Shown here: positions 40,452 to 49,091 of the stretch, piece after piece
Layout: every line of letters begins with the position of its first letter
How positions within the stretch are numbered: position 1 is the first letter of the stretch
NCBI RefSeq assembly: GCF_017638545.1
Contig: NZ_CP072110.1
Location: 496,001 to 560,000 of the forward strand
Length of the DNA stretch: 64,000 nt
Reading direction: 5' to 3'
DNA from: Psychrosphaera ytuae
GTDB lineage: Bacteria; Pseudomonadota; Gammaproteobacteria; Enterobacterales; Alteromonadaceae
The notes under the pieces: generated by a model
Told to the model about the DNA's origin: nothing
What the model saw: only the letters and a program-made list of their open reading frames with translations
Databases searched by the model: none
Translations under genes and position numbers: made by a program

Positions 40452-41894
40452 TTAGGCTGGTAAAGTTGGGTATTCGATACCTGCCATCTCTTGCATAACT
40501 CGCACAACCTGACAGCTGTAGCCAAACTCGTTATCGTACCAAACGTATAAAACAACACGATTGTCATCTACAATCGTCGCTTGTGAATCAACAACACCAG
40601 CATAGCGGCTGCCCACTAAGTCTGTAGAAACGATTTCTGTTGAGCTAGTGAAGTCAACTTGATCTTTTAGGTCAGAATGCAACGCTACGTCCAATAAGTA
40701 GTCGTTTAACTCTTCACGACTTGTGCTGCTGTTTAGATTTAGGTTCATGATAGCCATAGATACATTAGGCGTTGGTACGCGAATCGCGTTACCTGTTAAC
40801 TTGCCTTTTAGCTCAGGTAGTGCTTTAGCAACAGCTTTAGCCGCACCCGTTGAAGTAAGAACCATGTTCAATGCAGCCGAGCGACCACGGCGTTCTGCTT
40901 TGTGGAAGTTGTCGATCAGGTTCTGGTCGTTAGTGTAAGAGTGAACAGTTTCTACGTGACCATTAGCAATACCGAACTTGTCGTTAATTGCTTTCAGAAC
41001 CGGTGTAATTGCATTGGTAGTACAGCTTGCTGCACACACAATGTTGTCTTCAGGGGTGATATCACCTTCGTTTACACCATAAACGATATTTTTGATATTG
41101 CCACCAGCTGGTGCAGTAAGAAGAACTTTAGAAGTGCCTTTAGACTTTAAGTGCAAACCTAGGCCGTCTTCGTCTTTCCAAATACCTGTGTTATCTACGA
41201 TTAGCGCATTGTTAATACCATATTGCGTGTAATCGATGCTATCTGGAGAGTTTGCATAAATAACTTGAATGTAAGAACCGTTTGCCTTGATAACGTTAGT
41301 CTCGTTATCAACAGTGATGCTACCGTTGAAAGGACCGTGTACTGAATCACGTCTCAATAGGCTTGCGCGTTTTTCTAAATCACCATCTTTGCCACCACGA
41401 ACAACAATAGCGCGCAAACGCAAGTTTGCATTAGGGCCATTGCGTTCGATTAATAAACGCGCCAATAAACGACCAATGCGACCAAAACCATAAAGAACAA
41501 CATCTTGTGGCTCGCCACCTTGACCATTTAAGATCGTTGCTAATTCTTTTTCTAGGTATTCTTGTTTGCTTAGGCCTTCCCCTGCGTTTTTGTAGATGTA
41601 ACCGTAAGCTAGTTTACCTAAATCTACTTTTGCAGGTTTTAATTCCATTGCTGCAATTAACTCAAGAAACTCAAAGCTTTCACGTAAACGAAGCTTTTGA
41701 CCTTCGTATTTAGTAACCGTCTTGTGCGCTTTGATGATATCAATCGTAGAAGCAGAAATTAAAGGACGGCCATAAACGCAGATTTCGATGCCGTGGTTGC
41801 GGTACAAGCTACCTACGATAGGTTGCATTTTATCCGCATAGTCCTGTCTTTCTAACCAACTTTTTTGATATTGCTGTTCTGGAGTAAGTGTCAT
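40452..41894 (-). CDS. Glyceraldehyde-3-phosphate dehydrogenase, long form
   Basis: A 480-residue GAPDH. The NAD fold begins late, at YGFGRIGRLLAR near residue 145, after a helical N-terminal extension of about 130 residues absent from GapA. The catalytic Cys is in AASCTTNAITP and the substrate residues in TGAAKAVAKALPELKGK are present. Such long GAPDHs are found in Vibrio and Alteromonadales beside a normal GapA and may serve gluconeogenesis or use another cofactor; not provable here. The ATG at 41894 replaces an implausible start at 42038. A palindrome TGTAATATTACA lies about 95 bases upstream. Confidence 0.88.
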   Translation of the reverse strand: MTLTPEQQYQKSWLERQDYADKMQPIVGSLYRNHGIEICVYGRPLISASTIDIIKAHKTVTKYEGQKLRLRESFEFLELIAAMELKPAKVDLGKLAYGYIYKNAGEGLSKQEYLEKELATILNGQGGEPQDVVLYGFGRIGRLLARLLIERNGPNANLRLRAIVVRGGKDGDLEKRASLLRRDSVHGPFNGSITVDNETNVIKANGSYIQVIYANSPDSIDYTQYGINNALIVDNTGIWKDEDGLGLHLKSKGTSKVLLTAPAGGNIKNIVYGVNEGDITPEDNIVCAASCTTNAITPVLKAINDKFGIANGHVETVHSYTNDQNLIDNFHKAERRGRSAALNMVLTSTGAAKAVAKALPELKGKLTGNAIRVPTPNVSMAIMNLNLNSSTSREELNDYLLDVALHSDLKDQVDFTSSTEIVSTDLVGSRYAGVVDSQATIVDDNRVVLYVWYDNEFGYSCQVVRVMQEMAGIEYPTLPA

Positions 41895-41988
41895 TACTTC
41901 TGCCCTTCCACATTGATTTAGTAACTGTGATCGAAACCCATGTCGATCGAAACAGCGGCATTGTAAACCAACACAATGAAAGTTTAAA

Positions 41989-42000
41989 TGTAATATTACA
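41989..42000. promoter_or_regulatory. 12-bp palindrome upstream of the long-form GAPDH gene
   Basis: TGTAATATTACA, a perfect palindrome in the promoter region. It has both half-sites of the HexR motif (TGTAAT, ATTACA) but lacks the three central bases of the usual site, so regulator assignment is open. Confidence 0.35.
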
Positions 42001-42130
42001 AAAACACTTACAAATATTAGAAAGTCACCTGTACACAAGTTTTTACCTAATACTAATTTTTAGCTCTAAAGCCCGATAAAATTGGTAAAAACGAGGGTTG
42101 ATAGTGAAAAATGAACGGTGAATTGCTTTT

Positions 42131-42520
42131 TTACAGCGGGACAAATGTCATCGATAGTGAATTAACACAATATCGCTTACCAGTTTTAGTGGGGCCGTCG
42201 TCAAATACATGCCCCAAGTGAGCATGACAATCTGAACAAACGATCTCGATGCGATGCATACCGTGGCTGTGATCTTCTAGATAACTAATACTGCCCTCTT
42301 TGCACTCATCAAATGATGGCCAACCACAATGTGACTCAAATTTCTGATCCGAAAAAAACAAATCAGCGCTACAACAAACGCAGATGTATTTTCCAGCGCG
42401 TGTTTCGTCTAGTAACTCTCCTGTAAAAGGCCTTTCAGTCCCTTTTTGCCTTGTAACGTAATATTGTTCTTCAGTGAGTTGCTCACGCCATTGTTGGTCG
42501 GTTTTATTTATTTTTGCCAT
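42131..42520 (-). CDS. msrB: Peptide-methionine (R)-S-oxide reductase
   Basis: A 129-residue cytosolic enzyme that repairs methionine-R-sulfoxide. Two zinc-binding CxxC pairs are seen (CVCC and CSDC), GWPSF lies in the active-site region, HLGHVFDDGP follows, and the catalytic Cys is in RYCVNSLSM. The ATG at 42520 gives the usual N-terminus; a GTG four codons earlier is less likely. Not fused to MsrA. Confidence 0.95.
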   Translation of the reverse strand: MAKINKTDQQWREQLTEEQYYVTRQKGTERPFTGELLDETRAGKYICVCCSADLFFSDQKFESHCGWPSFDECKEGSISYLEDHSHGMHRIEIVCSDCHAHLGHVFDDGPTKTGKRYCVNSLSMTFVPL

Positions 42521-42580
42521 TTTAATTCTCACAATGCTTTAATTTGGGGTTTTGTATGACTAACGGGCTTTCGTGTTTTA

Positions 42581-43552
42581 CTAAAGCAAAGCCGCAGGTG
42601 TTGATTCATCATTACCGTAAAGCGTATCAAAGTTAGGGATGAAAGATTCCCAAACAGGAACCCGGTTTCCGATAACTTCCTTCATTGCTTCGATAAAAAG
42701 CCTGGTTTTTACTGGTGAATCTCGATGTGGATACACAGCGTATAACGCACCATAATCCATAATGTTAAGGTCCGTCATAATCGGGATGAGAGACCCTGTT
42801 AACACTTCATCTTTAAGCATAGCAGCAGAAATAACCGCGAAGACATTTCCAGACTCGGCCGCTCTGACCAACATTTCTGGATCGTTAACTTTATACGCCG
42901 GATTCAGAGGTAAAGATTTAATAATACCGTCATCATCTTTATAATTTACCGAATCAACAACAAGCCCTGAATTGCTATAAACAGCACATGGCAGGGTTTG
43001 TAGATCATTTATTGTGGTCGGCAATTTATAACGCTTAATAAAATCAGGCGAAGCAACAATTGCTAACCTATTTCTAGCTAATTTACGTGCAATCAAACTT
43101 GAGTCTTTTGGCTGACCAAAACGAAATCCAATGTCATAGCCCTCACCTACCATATCAACAATTCGGTCGTCTAACCGCAATTCGACTTCCAACTGCGGAA
43201 ATCGTTTTTGAAACTCTATGATAGCGGGTTGCACATATATCCGACCAAAGTGAGTCGCACTAGTGATCTTAAGTTTGCCTTTGGGCTCTGAGTGATAATT
43301 ATGGGCAAGGCGTTTAGTTTCATTTAACAAGCTTCTTAAAGCTCTAGCTTGGGTTATTATTTCGTTACCGGCTGCGGTCAATGACAAGGACCGCGTAGTT
43401 CTGTTAAGAACACGGACACCTAACTCGTCCTCGAGCTTTGCGATTTGTTTAGAGATCACAGACCGATCAACATTGCGATGCTCTGAAACCTTTGCAAAGG
43501 TACCAAACTCTTCCACTTCCAATAACAGTAACAATCGACTGGCTAGATCCAT
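42581..43552 (-). CDS. LysR-family transcriptional regulator
   Basis: A 323-residue LTTR. The N-terminal winged helix-turn-helix covers residues 1-62 (FAKVSEHRNVDRSVISKQIAKLEDELG, RTTRSLSLTAAG), followed by the effector domain from about 90 (GKLKITSATHFGR). It is divergent from the RND efflux operon with about 118 bases between start codons, so it probably regulates those genes. The sequence is of the CrgA/YhjC-like subgroup, not obviously MexT. Confidence 0.9.
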   Translation of the reverse strand: MDLASRLLLLLEVEEFGTFAKVSEHRNVDRSVISKQIAKLEDELGVRVLNRTTRSLSLTAAGNEIITQARALRSLLNETKRLAHNYHSEPKGKLKITSATHFGRIYVQPAIIEFQKRFPQLEVELRLDDRIVDMVGEGYDIGFRFGQPKDSSLIARKLARNRLAIVASPDFIKRYKLPTTINDLQTLPCAVYSNSGLVVDSVNYKDDDGIIKSLPLNPAYKVNDPEMLVRAAESGNVFAVISAAMLKDEVLTGSLIPIMTDLNIMDYGALYAVYPHRDSPVKTRLFIEAMKEVIGNRVPVWESFIPNFDTLYGNDESTPAALL

Positions 43553-43587
43553 TTTATCTACTCACTAAATCTACTCATTGTTGCCAT

Positions 43588-43620
43588 ATGAGCATTAATA
43601 ATATGCCAATTCGAGCATTT
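43588..43620. promoter_or_regulatory. Candidate LysR-type site between regulator and RND operon
   Basis: The region carries the direct repeat GAGCAT (two copies) and the partial dyad GCAT-N7-ATGC, which fits the T-N11-A shape of LysR operators. Just before it, ATCTACTCA is repeated twice in the regulator leader. Evidence is positional and weak. Confidence 0.3.
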
Positions 43621-43669
43621 TTCTTTGTAAAAGACAAGATTATAGTTGCGCATAACATAGGAGAACCAC

Positions 43670-44860
43670 ATGAAAAAAATGTTTCAACTTGGTGTAGTGA
43701 GTCTAGCACTCGCGACCGTTATTGGCTGTTCTGAGTCTGGCGCACCGCAGCAGCAAGCGGCGAGCACACCACCGCCACCACCGATTGATGTTGCTAGCGT
43801 AAGTCCGATGGAGATTACTGATTGGTATACCTATACAAGTCGAATTCAGGCGCCTGAAGAAGTTCAATTAAAACCGCGTGTTTCTGGCATCATTGAATCG
43901 GTTAACTATCGCGAAGGTGACCTCGTTCAACAAGGCGAAGTCTTGTTTACCTTAGACCAACGCCCTTTTAATGCGGAAGTAAAGAGTCTTGAAGCACAGC
44001 TTGAACGAGCAAAAGCGGCCCTCAAACAAGCCGAATCCGAGTACCTTCGAGCAACCAAGTTAAACAAGACCAATGCGATATCAGCAGAAGAAACGGAAGC
44101 ACGTCGTGCCAACTTTGATCAACGCCAAGCTGATGTTAGCGCGATCACTGCATCGTTAAACATTGCAAAACTCAATTTGGAGTTTTCATCTATTGAAGCA
44201 CCTATTTCTGGTCGCGCCTCAATTGCGTTACATACCAAAGGTAATACAGTTAACGCCAATAGTACCGTCTTAACCTCTATTGTTTCGACCGATGCTATGT
44301 ACGCGTACTTTGATATTGACGAAAGAACATGGAACAGCGAATTTAATGATCTACAAAGTGTCATCGGCTTACCAGTGAGACTTGAGTTGATAGGCAGTAA
44401 AGGTCAATCAAAGTTTGGTAAGTTAGACTTTGTTAACAACACCATAAACCCGAACACAGGTACATTAAAAGTCAGAGCCCGCTTCGACAATGCCGATCAC
44501 AAGCTTATGCCAGGTGCATTTGCACGGGTGTCTATCGCCCCGACAGATTTTGAACAACACATTGTTGTTCCTGATCGCGCCATTGGTACAGATCTAAAAA
44601 ACAAATTTATTCTGGTTGTAAACGAAGATAACTCTCTTGGTTACCGTCCTATCACCGTTGGTAAAAGACTGGGGGATTATCGAATTGTCGAGTCAGGTTT
44701 AAAAGCAGGTGAAACCATTGTGGTAAATGGCCCAGCCAAAGTCGGCCCAGGTATGACGATCACACCTCGCTCAGTGTCACTTCAGCTACCAGAAAACCTA
44801 CTTGTGAGTGAATTCAAAAAACACATGACAAATGAACACACGGTAATGGGTTCGAAGTAA
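43670..44860 (+). CDS. RND efflux periplasmic adaptor, MexE-like
   Basis: A 396-residue membrane-fusion lipoprotein. A signal peptide ends in the lipobox VIGC (Cys20), followed by a proline-rich linker. Then come the lipoyl/barrel-sandwich halves (VQLKPRVSGIIESVNYREGDLV near 64-85 and NLEFSSIEAPISGRAS), an alpha hairpin (about 100-160), and the beta-barrel and membrane-proximal domains. Phrases such as SAEETEAR and STDAMYAYFDIDER follow the MexE pattern. AGGAGAA precedes the start. The permease gene begins one base after its stop. Confidence 0.92.
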   Translation: MKKMFQLGVVSLALATVIGCSESGAPQQQAASTPPPPPIDVASVSPMEITDWYTYTSRIQAPEEVQLKPRVSGIIESVNYREGDLVQQGEVLFTLDQRPFNAEVKSLEAQLERAKAALKQAESEYLRATKLNKTNAISAEETEARRANFDQRQADVSAITASLNIAKLNLEFSSIEAPISGRASIALHTKGNTVNANSTVLTSIVSTDAMYAYFDIDERTWNSEFNDLQSVIGLPVRLELIGSKGQSKFGKLDFVNNTINPNTGTLKVRARFDNADHKLMPGAFARVSIAPTDFEQHIVVPDRAIGTDLKNKFILVVNEDNSLGYRPITVGKRLGDYRIVESGLKAGETIVVNGPAKVGPGMTITPRSVSLQLPENLLVSEFKKHMTNEHTVMGSK

Positions 44861-44861
44861 T

Positions 44862-47800
44862 ATGAAATTTTCTCATTTTTTTATTAACCGTCCAATATTC
44901 GCTGTGATGCTGTCGATGGTGATACTTATTGCCGGGGCAATATCACTGACTCAGTTGCCAGTTAGTGAATACCCGGAAGTCGTTCCACCTACTGTCGTTG
45001 TTAATGCAAGCTACCCTGGAGCAAATCCAAAAGTAATCGCTGAAACCGTAGCAACACCACTAGAACAAGAAATTAATGGTGTAGAAAACATGTTGTATAT
45101 GTTTTCTCAAGCAACCAGTGATGGTCGATTAACCTTAACGGTAACCTTTGCCCTTGGAACTGACCTTGACCGAGCACAAGTCCAAGTTCAAAACCGAGTA
45201 AACAGCGCAGTGCCGCGCCTACCTCAAGAAGTACAGCGATTGGGTGTAGTAGCAGAAAAGTCCTCACCGGACTTAGCCTTAGTTGTTCACTTGTTTTCGC
45301 CAGAAAAGACCCATGACATTAGCTACCTATCAAATTACGCAGACATTTACGTTAAAGACCAATTAGCGAGGTTGGGTTCTGTAGGTGACGTGCGAGTGTT
45401 CGGTGGTGGTCAATACGCGCTTCGGGTGTGGTTAAATCCGGAGCAACTGGCTGAGAAAAAGCTCACAGCCTCCGATGTCGTAAATGCGATTCGTAGCCAA
45501 AACCGTCAAGTAGCAGCAGGCTCTTTGGGCTCACAACCAACGGAGTTAGAGAATCAATTTCAGATATTATTAAACGTCAAAGGCCGATTAGACAACATCG
45601 AAGAGTTTAATGACATAGTTATTCGCGTTGGTGAAAACGGTGAAATTACGCGTCTAAAAGACATAGGTCGAATTGAGCTAGGACAAAACACCTACTCTCT
45701 CAGAGCTATGTTGGACGGCCAACCTGCGGTCGCAATCCCGATCTTCCAACGTCCGGGTTCCAATGCGATAGAGCTTTCTGATGACGTTCGTTCGGTGATG
45801 GCTGAAGCTTCTAAAGCATTTCCTGCCGGCGTCGAATACGACATAGTATACGACCCAACGATCTTCGTCCGTGGCTCTATTGATGCCGTTATCAAAACAT
45901 TACTCGAAGCTGTTTTGTTAGTTGTCATCGTCGTTATTTTATTCTTACAAACTTGGCGCGCCTCGATTATTCCTTTGATCGCCGTACCTGTGTCACTTGT
46001 TGGTACCTTTGCAGCGATGCAATGGTTAGGTGTATCAATTAATACGTTATCGTTATTCGGATTAGTATTGGCCATTGGTATTGTCGTTGACGATGCTATT
46101 GTTGTCGTAGAAAACGTCGAACGAAACATTGAAGAAGGTCTTACTCCATACGAAGCGACAAAACAAGCAATGACAGAAGTTACGGGTCCTATTATTGCCA
46201 TTGCGTTAGTCTTGTGTGCCGTGTTTATCCCCACCGCATTTATTACGGGCCTATCTGGTCAATTTTACAAACAATTCGCATTGACCATTACTATTTCGAC
46301 ATTGATATCTGCTGTCAATTCATTAACTTTGTCACCCGCACTTTCGGCAATTCTGTTAAAACCTCATGGGGCCAAACCAGACATGCCAACCCGAGTTTTA
46401 GATAAGGTCTTTGGCGGTTGGTTATTCAAACCATTCAATCGCATGTTTGACAAAGCGTCTAATGCTTATGTGGGCCTTGTTAAACGTTTGATCCGAATCT
46501 CCGGCATTGTTTTTGTCATCTACCTTGGCCTGTTGTTGCTTACATCAAAAATGTTTGATGCAATTCCTGGTGGATTTATTCCTCAGCAAGACAAGCAATA
46601 TTTAGTCGCAATAGCGCAACTGCCAGATGCAGCGAGCTTAGATCGGACCGAAGCGGTAGTAAAAGAAATGGAGCAAATTGCGTTAGCAACACCTGGTGTT
46701 AAACACACAGTTTCGTTTCCAGGGCTTTCCGTTAATGGTTTTTCGAATAGCCCTAATAGCGGTATTGTCTTTGTTACTTTGGATGATTTTGAAAATCGTA
46801 CTGCCCCAAATTTGTCAGCGATGGCGATTGCAGGTCAACTTAACGGCGCGTTTTACGGTATTGATGAGGCATTTGTCGCCGTATTCCCACCGCCGCCCAT
46901 TCAAGGATTGGGCACAACAGGTGGCTTTAAAGTGCAGATAGAAGACCGCGCTAACCTTGGCTTTGAAGCTTTGTTTAACAACCTTCAAGCTGTGATTGGC
47001 AATGCTTATAAAGAGCCTGAGTTAACGGGTTTGTACTCTAGTTTCCGTATCCAAGTTCCGCAAATGGACATTGAGATCGACCGCGAACAAGCGTTAGTTC
47101 AGGGTATACCGCTCAGTGAAGTGTTTGATGCGCTACAAATTTATTTAGGGTCAGTGTACGTTAATGACTTTAACTTATTTGGTCGTACCTATCAGGTAAC
47201 AGCACAAGCAGACGCTGAGTATCGCCTCGATCCAGAGCAAATTTTACAATACAAGATCCGTAACCGTCAGGGCCAAATGGTGCCATTAGGCAGTATTCTT
47301 ACCGTAACGCCAACGACGGGTCCCGACCGCGTTATGCACTATAACGGCTATCCGTCAGCTGAGTTAAATGGCTCGCCTGCACCAGGTTATTCTTCGGATC
47401 AGGCGCAAAAAGCCATTGAGCGCGTCCTTGCTAGTACCTTAGACGAAGGTATGGAGTACGAATGGACAGAAGTGACCTACCAACAAATCCTAGCCGGTAA
47501 TACGATGGTCTATGTATTCCCTCTTGTGGTGTTACTTGTTTTCATGGTGCTTGCATCACAATACGAGAGCTTACGTCTACCTTTGGCAATCATTTTAATC
47601 GTGCCTATGACAATTTTAAGTGCCCTTGTAGGTGTATGGCTGGTCGGTGGTGACAATAATATCTTCACCCAGATTGCGCTGATTGTTTTGGTTGCTCTGG
47701 CCTGTAAAAACGCGATTTTAATGGTCGAATTTGCCAAAGAAAAAACCGATGCGGGTCTAACCACATTGGACGCGATCATTGAAGCTTGCCGCCTTCGATT

Positions 47801-48011
47801 ACGACCAATATTAATGACCTCTATCGCCTTTACCGCGGGCGTCGTACCTCTGGTTTTAGCTACGGGTGCCGGCGCTGAAATGCGCGAGACTATGGGTATA
47901 GCCGTATTCTCAGGAATGATTGGCGTTACAATATTTGGCTTGTTGTTTACCCCTGTTTTTTATATGTTGGTCGCCAATAAAAATAATAAAAAACAGGTTG
48001 TACAGGAGTAG
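44862..48011 (+). CDS. RND multidrug efflux permease, MexF/AcrB-like
   Basis: A 1049-residue inner-membrane proton/drug antiporter with 12 membrane helices and two large periplasmic loops. The proton-relay residues are visible: adjacent Asp in GIVVDDAIVVVENVERN (TM4, near 407-408) and Lys in ALACKNAILMVEFAKE (TM10, near 945). Docking and pore motifs such as VQVQNRVNSAVPRLPQEV are present. Operon partner of the MexE-like adaptor. No outer-membrane factor gene (OprN/TolC type) is in the window, so the pump must use one encoded elsewhere. Confidence 0.95.
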   Translation: MKFSHFFINRPIFAVMLSMVILIAGAISLTQLPVSEYPEVVPPTVVVNASYPGANPKVIAETVATPLEQEINGVENMLYMFSQATSDGRLTLTVTFALGTDLDRAQVQVQNRVNSAVPRLPQEVQRLGVVAEKSSPDLALVVHLFSPEKTHDISYLSNYADIYVKDQLARLGSVGDVRVFGGGQYALRVWLNPEQLAEKKLTASDVVNAIRSQNRQVAAGSLGSQPTELENQFQILLNVKGRLDNIEEFNDIVIRVGENGEITRLKDIGRIELGQNTYSLRAMLDGQPAVAIPIFQRPGSNAIELSDDVRSVMAEASKAFPAGVEYDIVYDPTIFVRGSIDAVIKTLLEAVLLVVIVVILFLQTWRASIIPLIAVPVSLVGTFAAMQWLGVSINTLSLFGLVLAIGIVVDDAIVVVENVERNIEEGLTPYEATKQAMTEVTGPIIAIALVLCAVFIPTAFITGLSGQFYKQFALTITISTLISAVNSLTLSPALSAILLKPHGAKPDMPTRVLDKVFGGWLFKPFNRMFDKASNAYVGLVKRLIRISGIVFVIYLGLLLLTSKMFDAIPGGFIPQQDKQYLVAIAQLPDAASLDRTEAVVKEMEQIALATPGVKHTVSFPGLSVNGFSNSPNSGIVFVTLDDFENRTAPNLSAMAIAGQLNGAFYGIDEAFVAVFPPPPIQGLGTTGGFKVQIEDRANLGFEALFNNLQAVIGNAYKEPELTGLYSSFRIQVPQMDIEIDREQALVQGIPLSEVFDALQIYLGSVYVNDFNLFGRTYQVTAQADAEYRLDPEQILQYKIRNRQGQMVPLGSILTVTPTTGPDRVMHYNGYPSAELNGSPAPGYSSDQAQKAIERVLASTLDEGMEYEWTEVTYQQILAGNTMVYVFPLVVLLVFMVLASQYESLRLPLAIILIVPMTILSALVGVWLVGGDNNIFTQIALIVLVALACKNAILMVEFAKEKTDAGLTTLDAIIEACRLRLRPILMTSIAFTAGVVPLVLATGAGAEMRETMGIAVFSGMIGVTIFGLLFTPVFYMLVANKNNKKQVVQE

Positions 48012-48014
48012 TCC

Positions 48015-49019
48015 ATGACAATTCCATTAAAGATGAAGGCAATTGCCCTACCTTCTCCATCAGGTGACTTCACGTTAATTGAGGTGACTGTCGATGTACC
48101 ACAACGTGTGGCAGGACAGCATTTGATTAAAGTTGAAGCAGTGGGCCTCAACCCTGTTGACGCTAAATTAGCGAGATCAGGCGTCGAAGGTTGGCAATAT
48201 CCGCATATAATGGGATTTGATGCTGTGGGAACCGTTGTTGAGTGTGACGACGGTAACCCGCTTGGACCTGGTAAGCGTGTAATGATCCACGCAAGCCTGA
48301 CTTCACAAGGTGTGCTTTCGGAGTACATTTCAGTACCTTCGCACGCTTTAATTGAGATACCAGATTCAGTCAGCAATAGCACCGCAGCGACTGTCCCGTG
48401 CGCCGGTCTGACCGCTTACTTAAGTATTGAACGTCTTGATCTTAAAGAAGACCAAACACTACTTATTGAAGGTGGTTCTGGCTCTGTCGGTCAATTTGCG
48501 ATTCAAATGGCACATTACCTTGGCTATCGCGTGATCACCACGGCAAGCCCTGACAAGTTTGCGTATTTGCGAAGCCTAGGCGCTGAACACGTGATTGACT
48601 ACAAAGCGCAAGATATTGTCGAGCAAATTATGGCCATCACCATGGATCGCGGAGTTGATGCTGTGCTAGATACGATTGGCGGCGAGGTAACATCAAGATG
48701 TGTAAAAGTATTGAAGTTTGCTGGTTCCATTGCATGCTTAGTTGAATATCAGCCTATTGATTATAAGTTGTTGTTTAAAAAAGCCCCTCAATTGATTTCG
48801 ATTTCGCTTGGTGGGGCTTGGCTGAGCAACGATATGTGCGCGCAATTAAAGATGGCTTTTATTGGCAATAAAATGATGAATTGTATCGGTAAGGGCGACT
48901 TTAAAGTACCTAAAGTACTACCCGTCCCTTTCGAAGCCGATGCCATTTCAGACGCATTACAAAGACAGTTTGATGGCCATGTGTTTGGTAAACAAGTGGT
49001 TATGTTGAAACAGTCATAA
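48015..49019 (+). CDS. Zinc-type alcohol dehydrogenase/quinone oxidoreductase, MexS-like
   Basis: A 334-residue MDR-superfamily oxidoreductase. The GroES-like N-terminal domain covers about 1-130 (VGLNPVDAKLARSG, GFDAVGTVV); the NADPH-binding Rossmann domain follows with GGSGSVGQFAIQMA near 153-166. Catalytic zinc ligands are lacking in the usual places, as in quinone oxidoreductases. It follows the permease by three bases and is surely in the same operon. In Pseudomonas a similar enzyme, MexS, modulates MexT-driven mexEF expression; a parallel role here is inference. Confidence 0.85.
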   Translation: MTIPLKMKAIALPSPSGDFTLIEVTVDVPQRVAGQHLIKVEAVGLNPVDAKLARSGVEGWQYPHIMGFDAVGTVVECDDGNPLGPGKRVMIHASLTSQGVLSEYISVPSHALIEIPDSVSNSTAATVPCAGLTAYLSIERLDLKEDQTLLIEGGSGSVGQFAIQMAHYLGYRVITTASPDKFAYLRSLGAEHVIDYKAQDIVEQIMAITMDRGVDAVLDTIGGEVTSRCVKVLKFAGSIACLVEYQPIDYKLLFKKAPQLISISLGGAWLSNDMCAQLKMAFIGNKMMNCIGKGDFKVPKVLPVPFEADAISDALQRQFDGHVFGKQVVMLKQS

Positions 49020-49041
49020 CCTTAATACCTAATAAAAAAAC

Positions 49042-49067
49042 AAAAGGTGGCAATCGCCACCTTTTTT
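49042..49067. terminator. Bidirectional terminator, RND operon / gnd
   Basis: A perfect 10-bp stem AAAAGGTGGC / GCCACCTTTT with an AATC loop, followed by T6 and preceded by an A-run; shared by the convergent RND operon and gnd. Confidence 0.9.
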
Positions 49068-49091
49068 AACACCACGTTTATTAACTCAACG

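Noticed and set aside
45692..46234. 180-residue open frame antisense to the RND permease
   Set aside because: Thr/Ile/Asn-rich reverse translation of membrane-helix codons; typical shadow frame.
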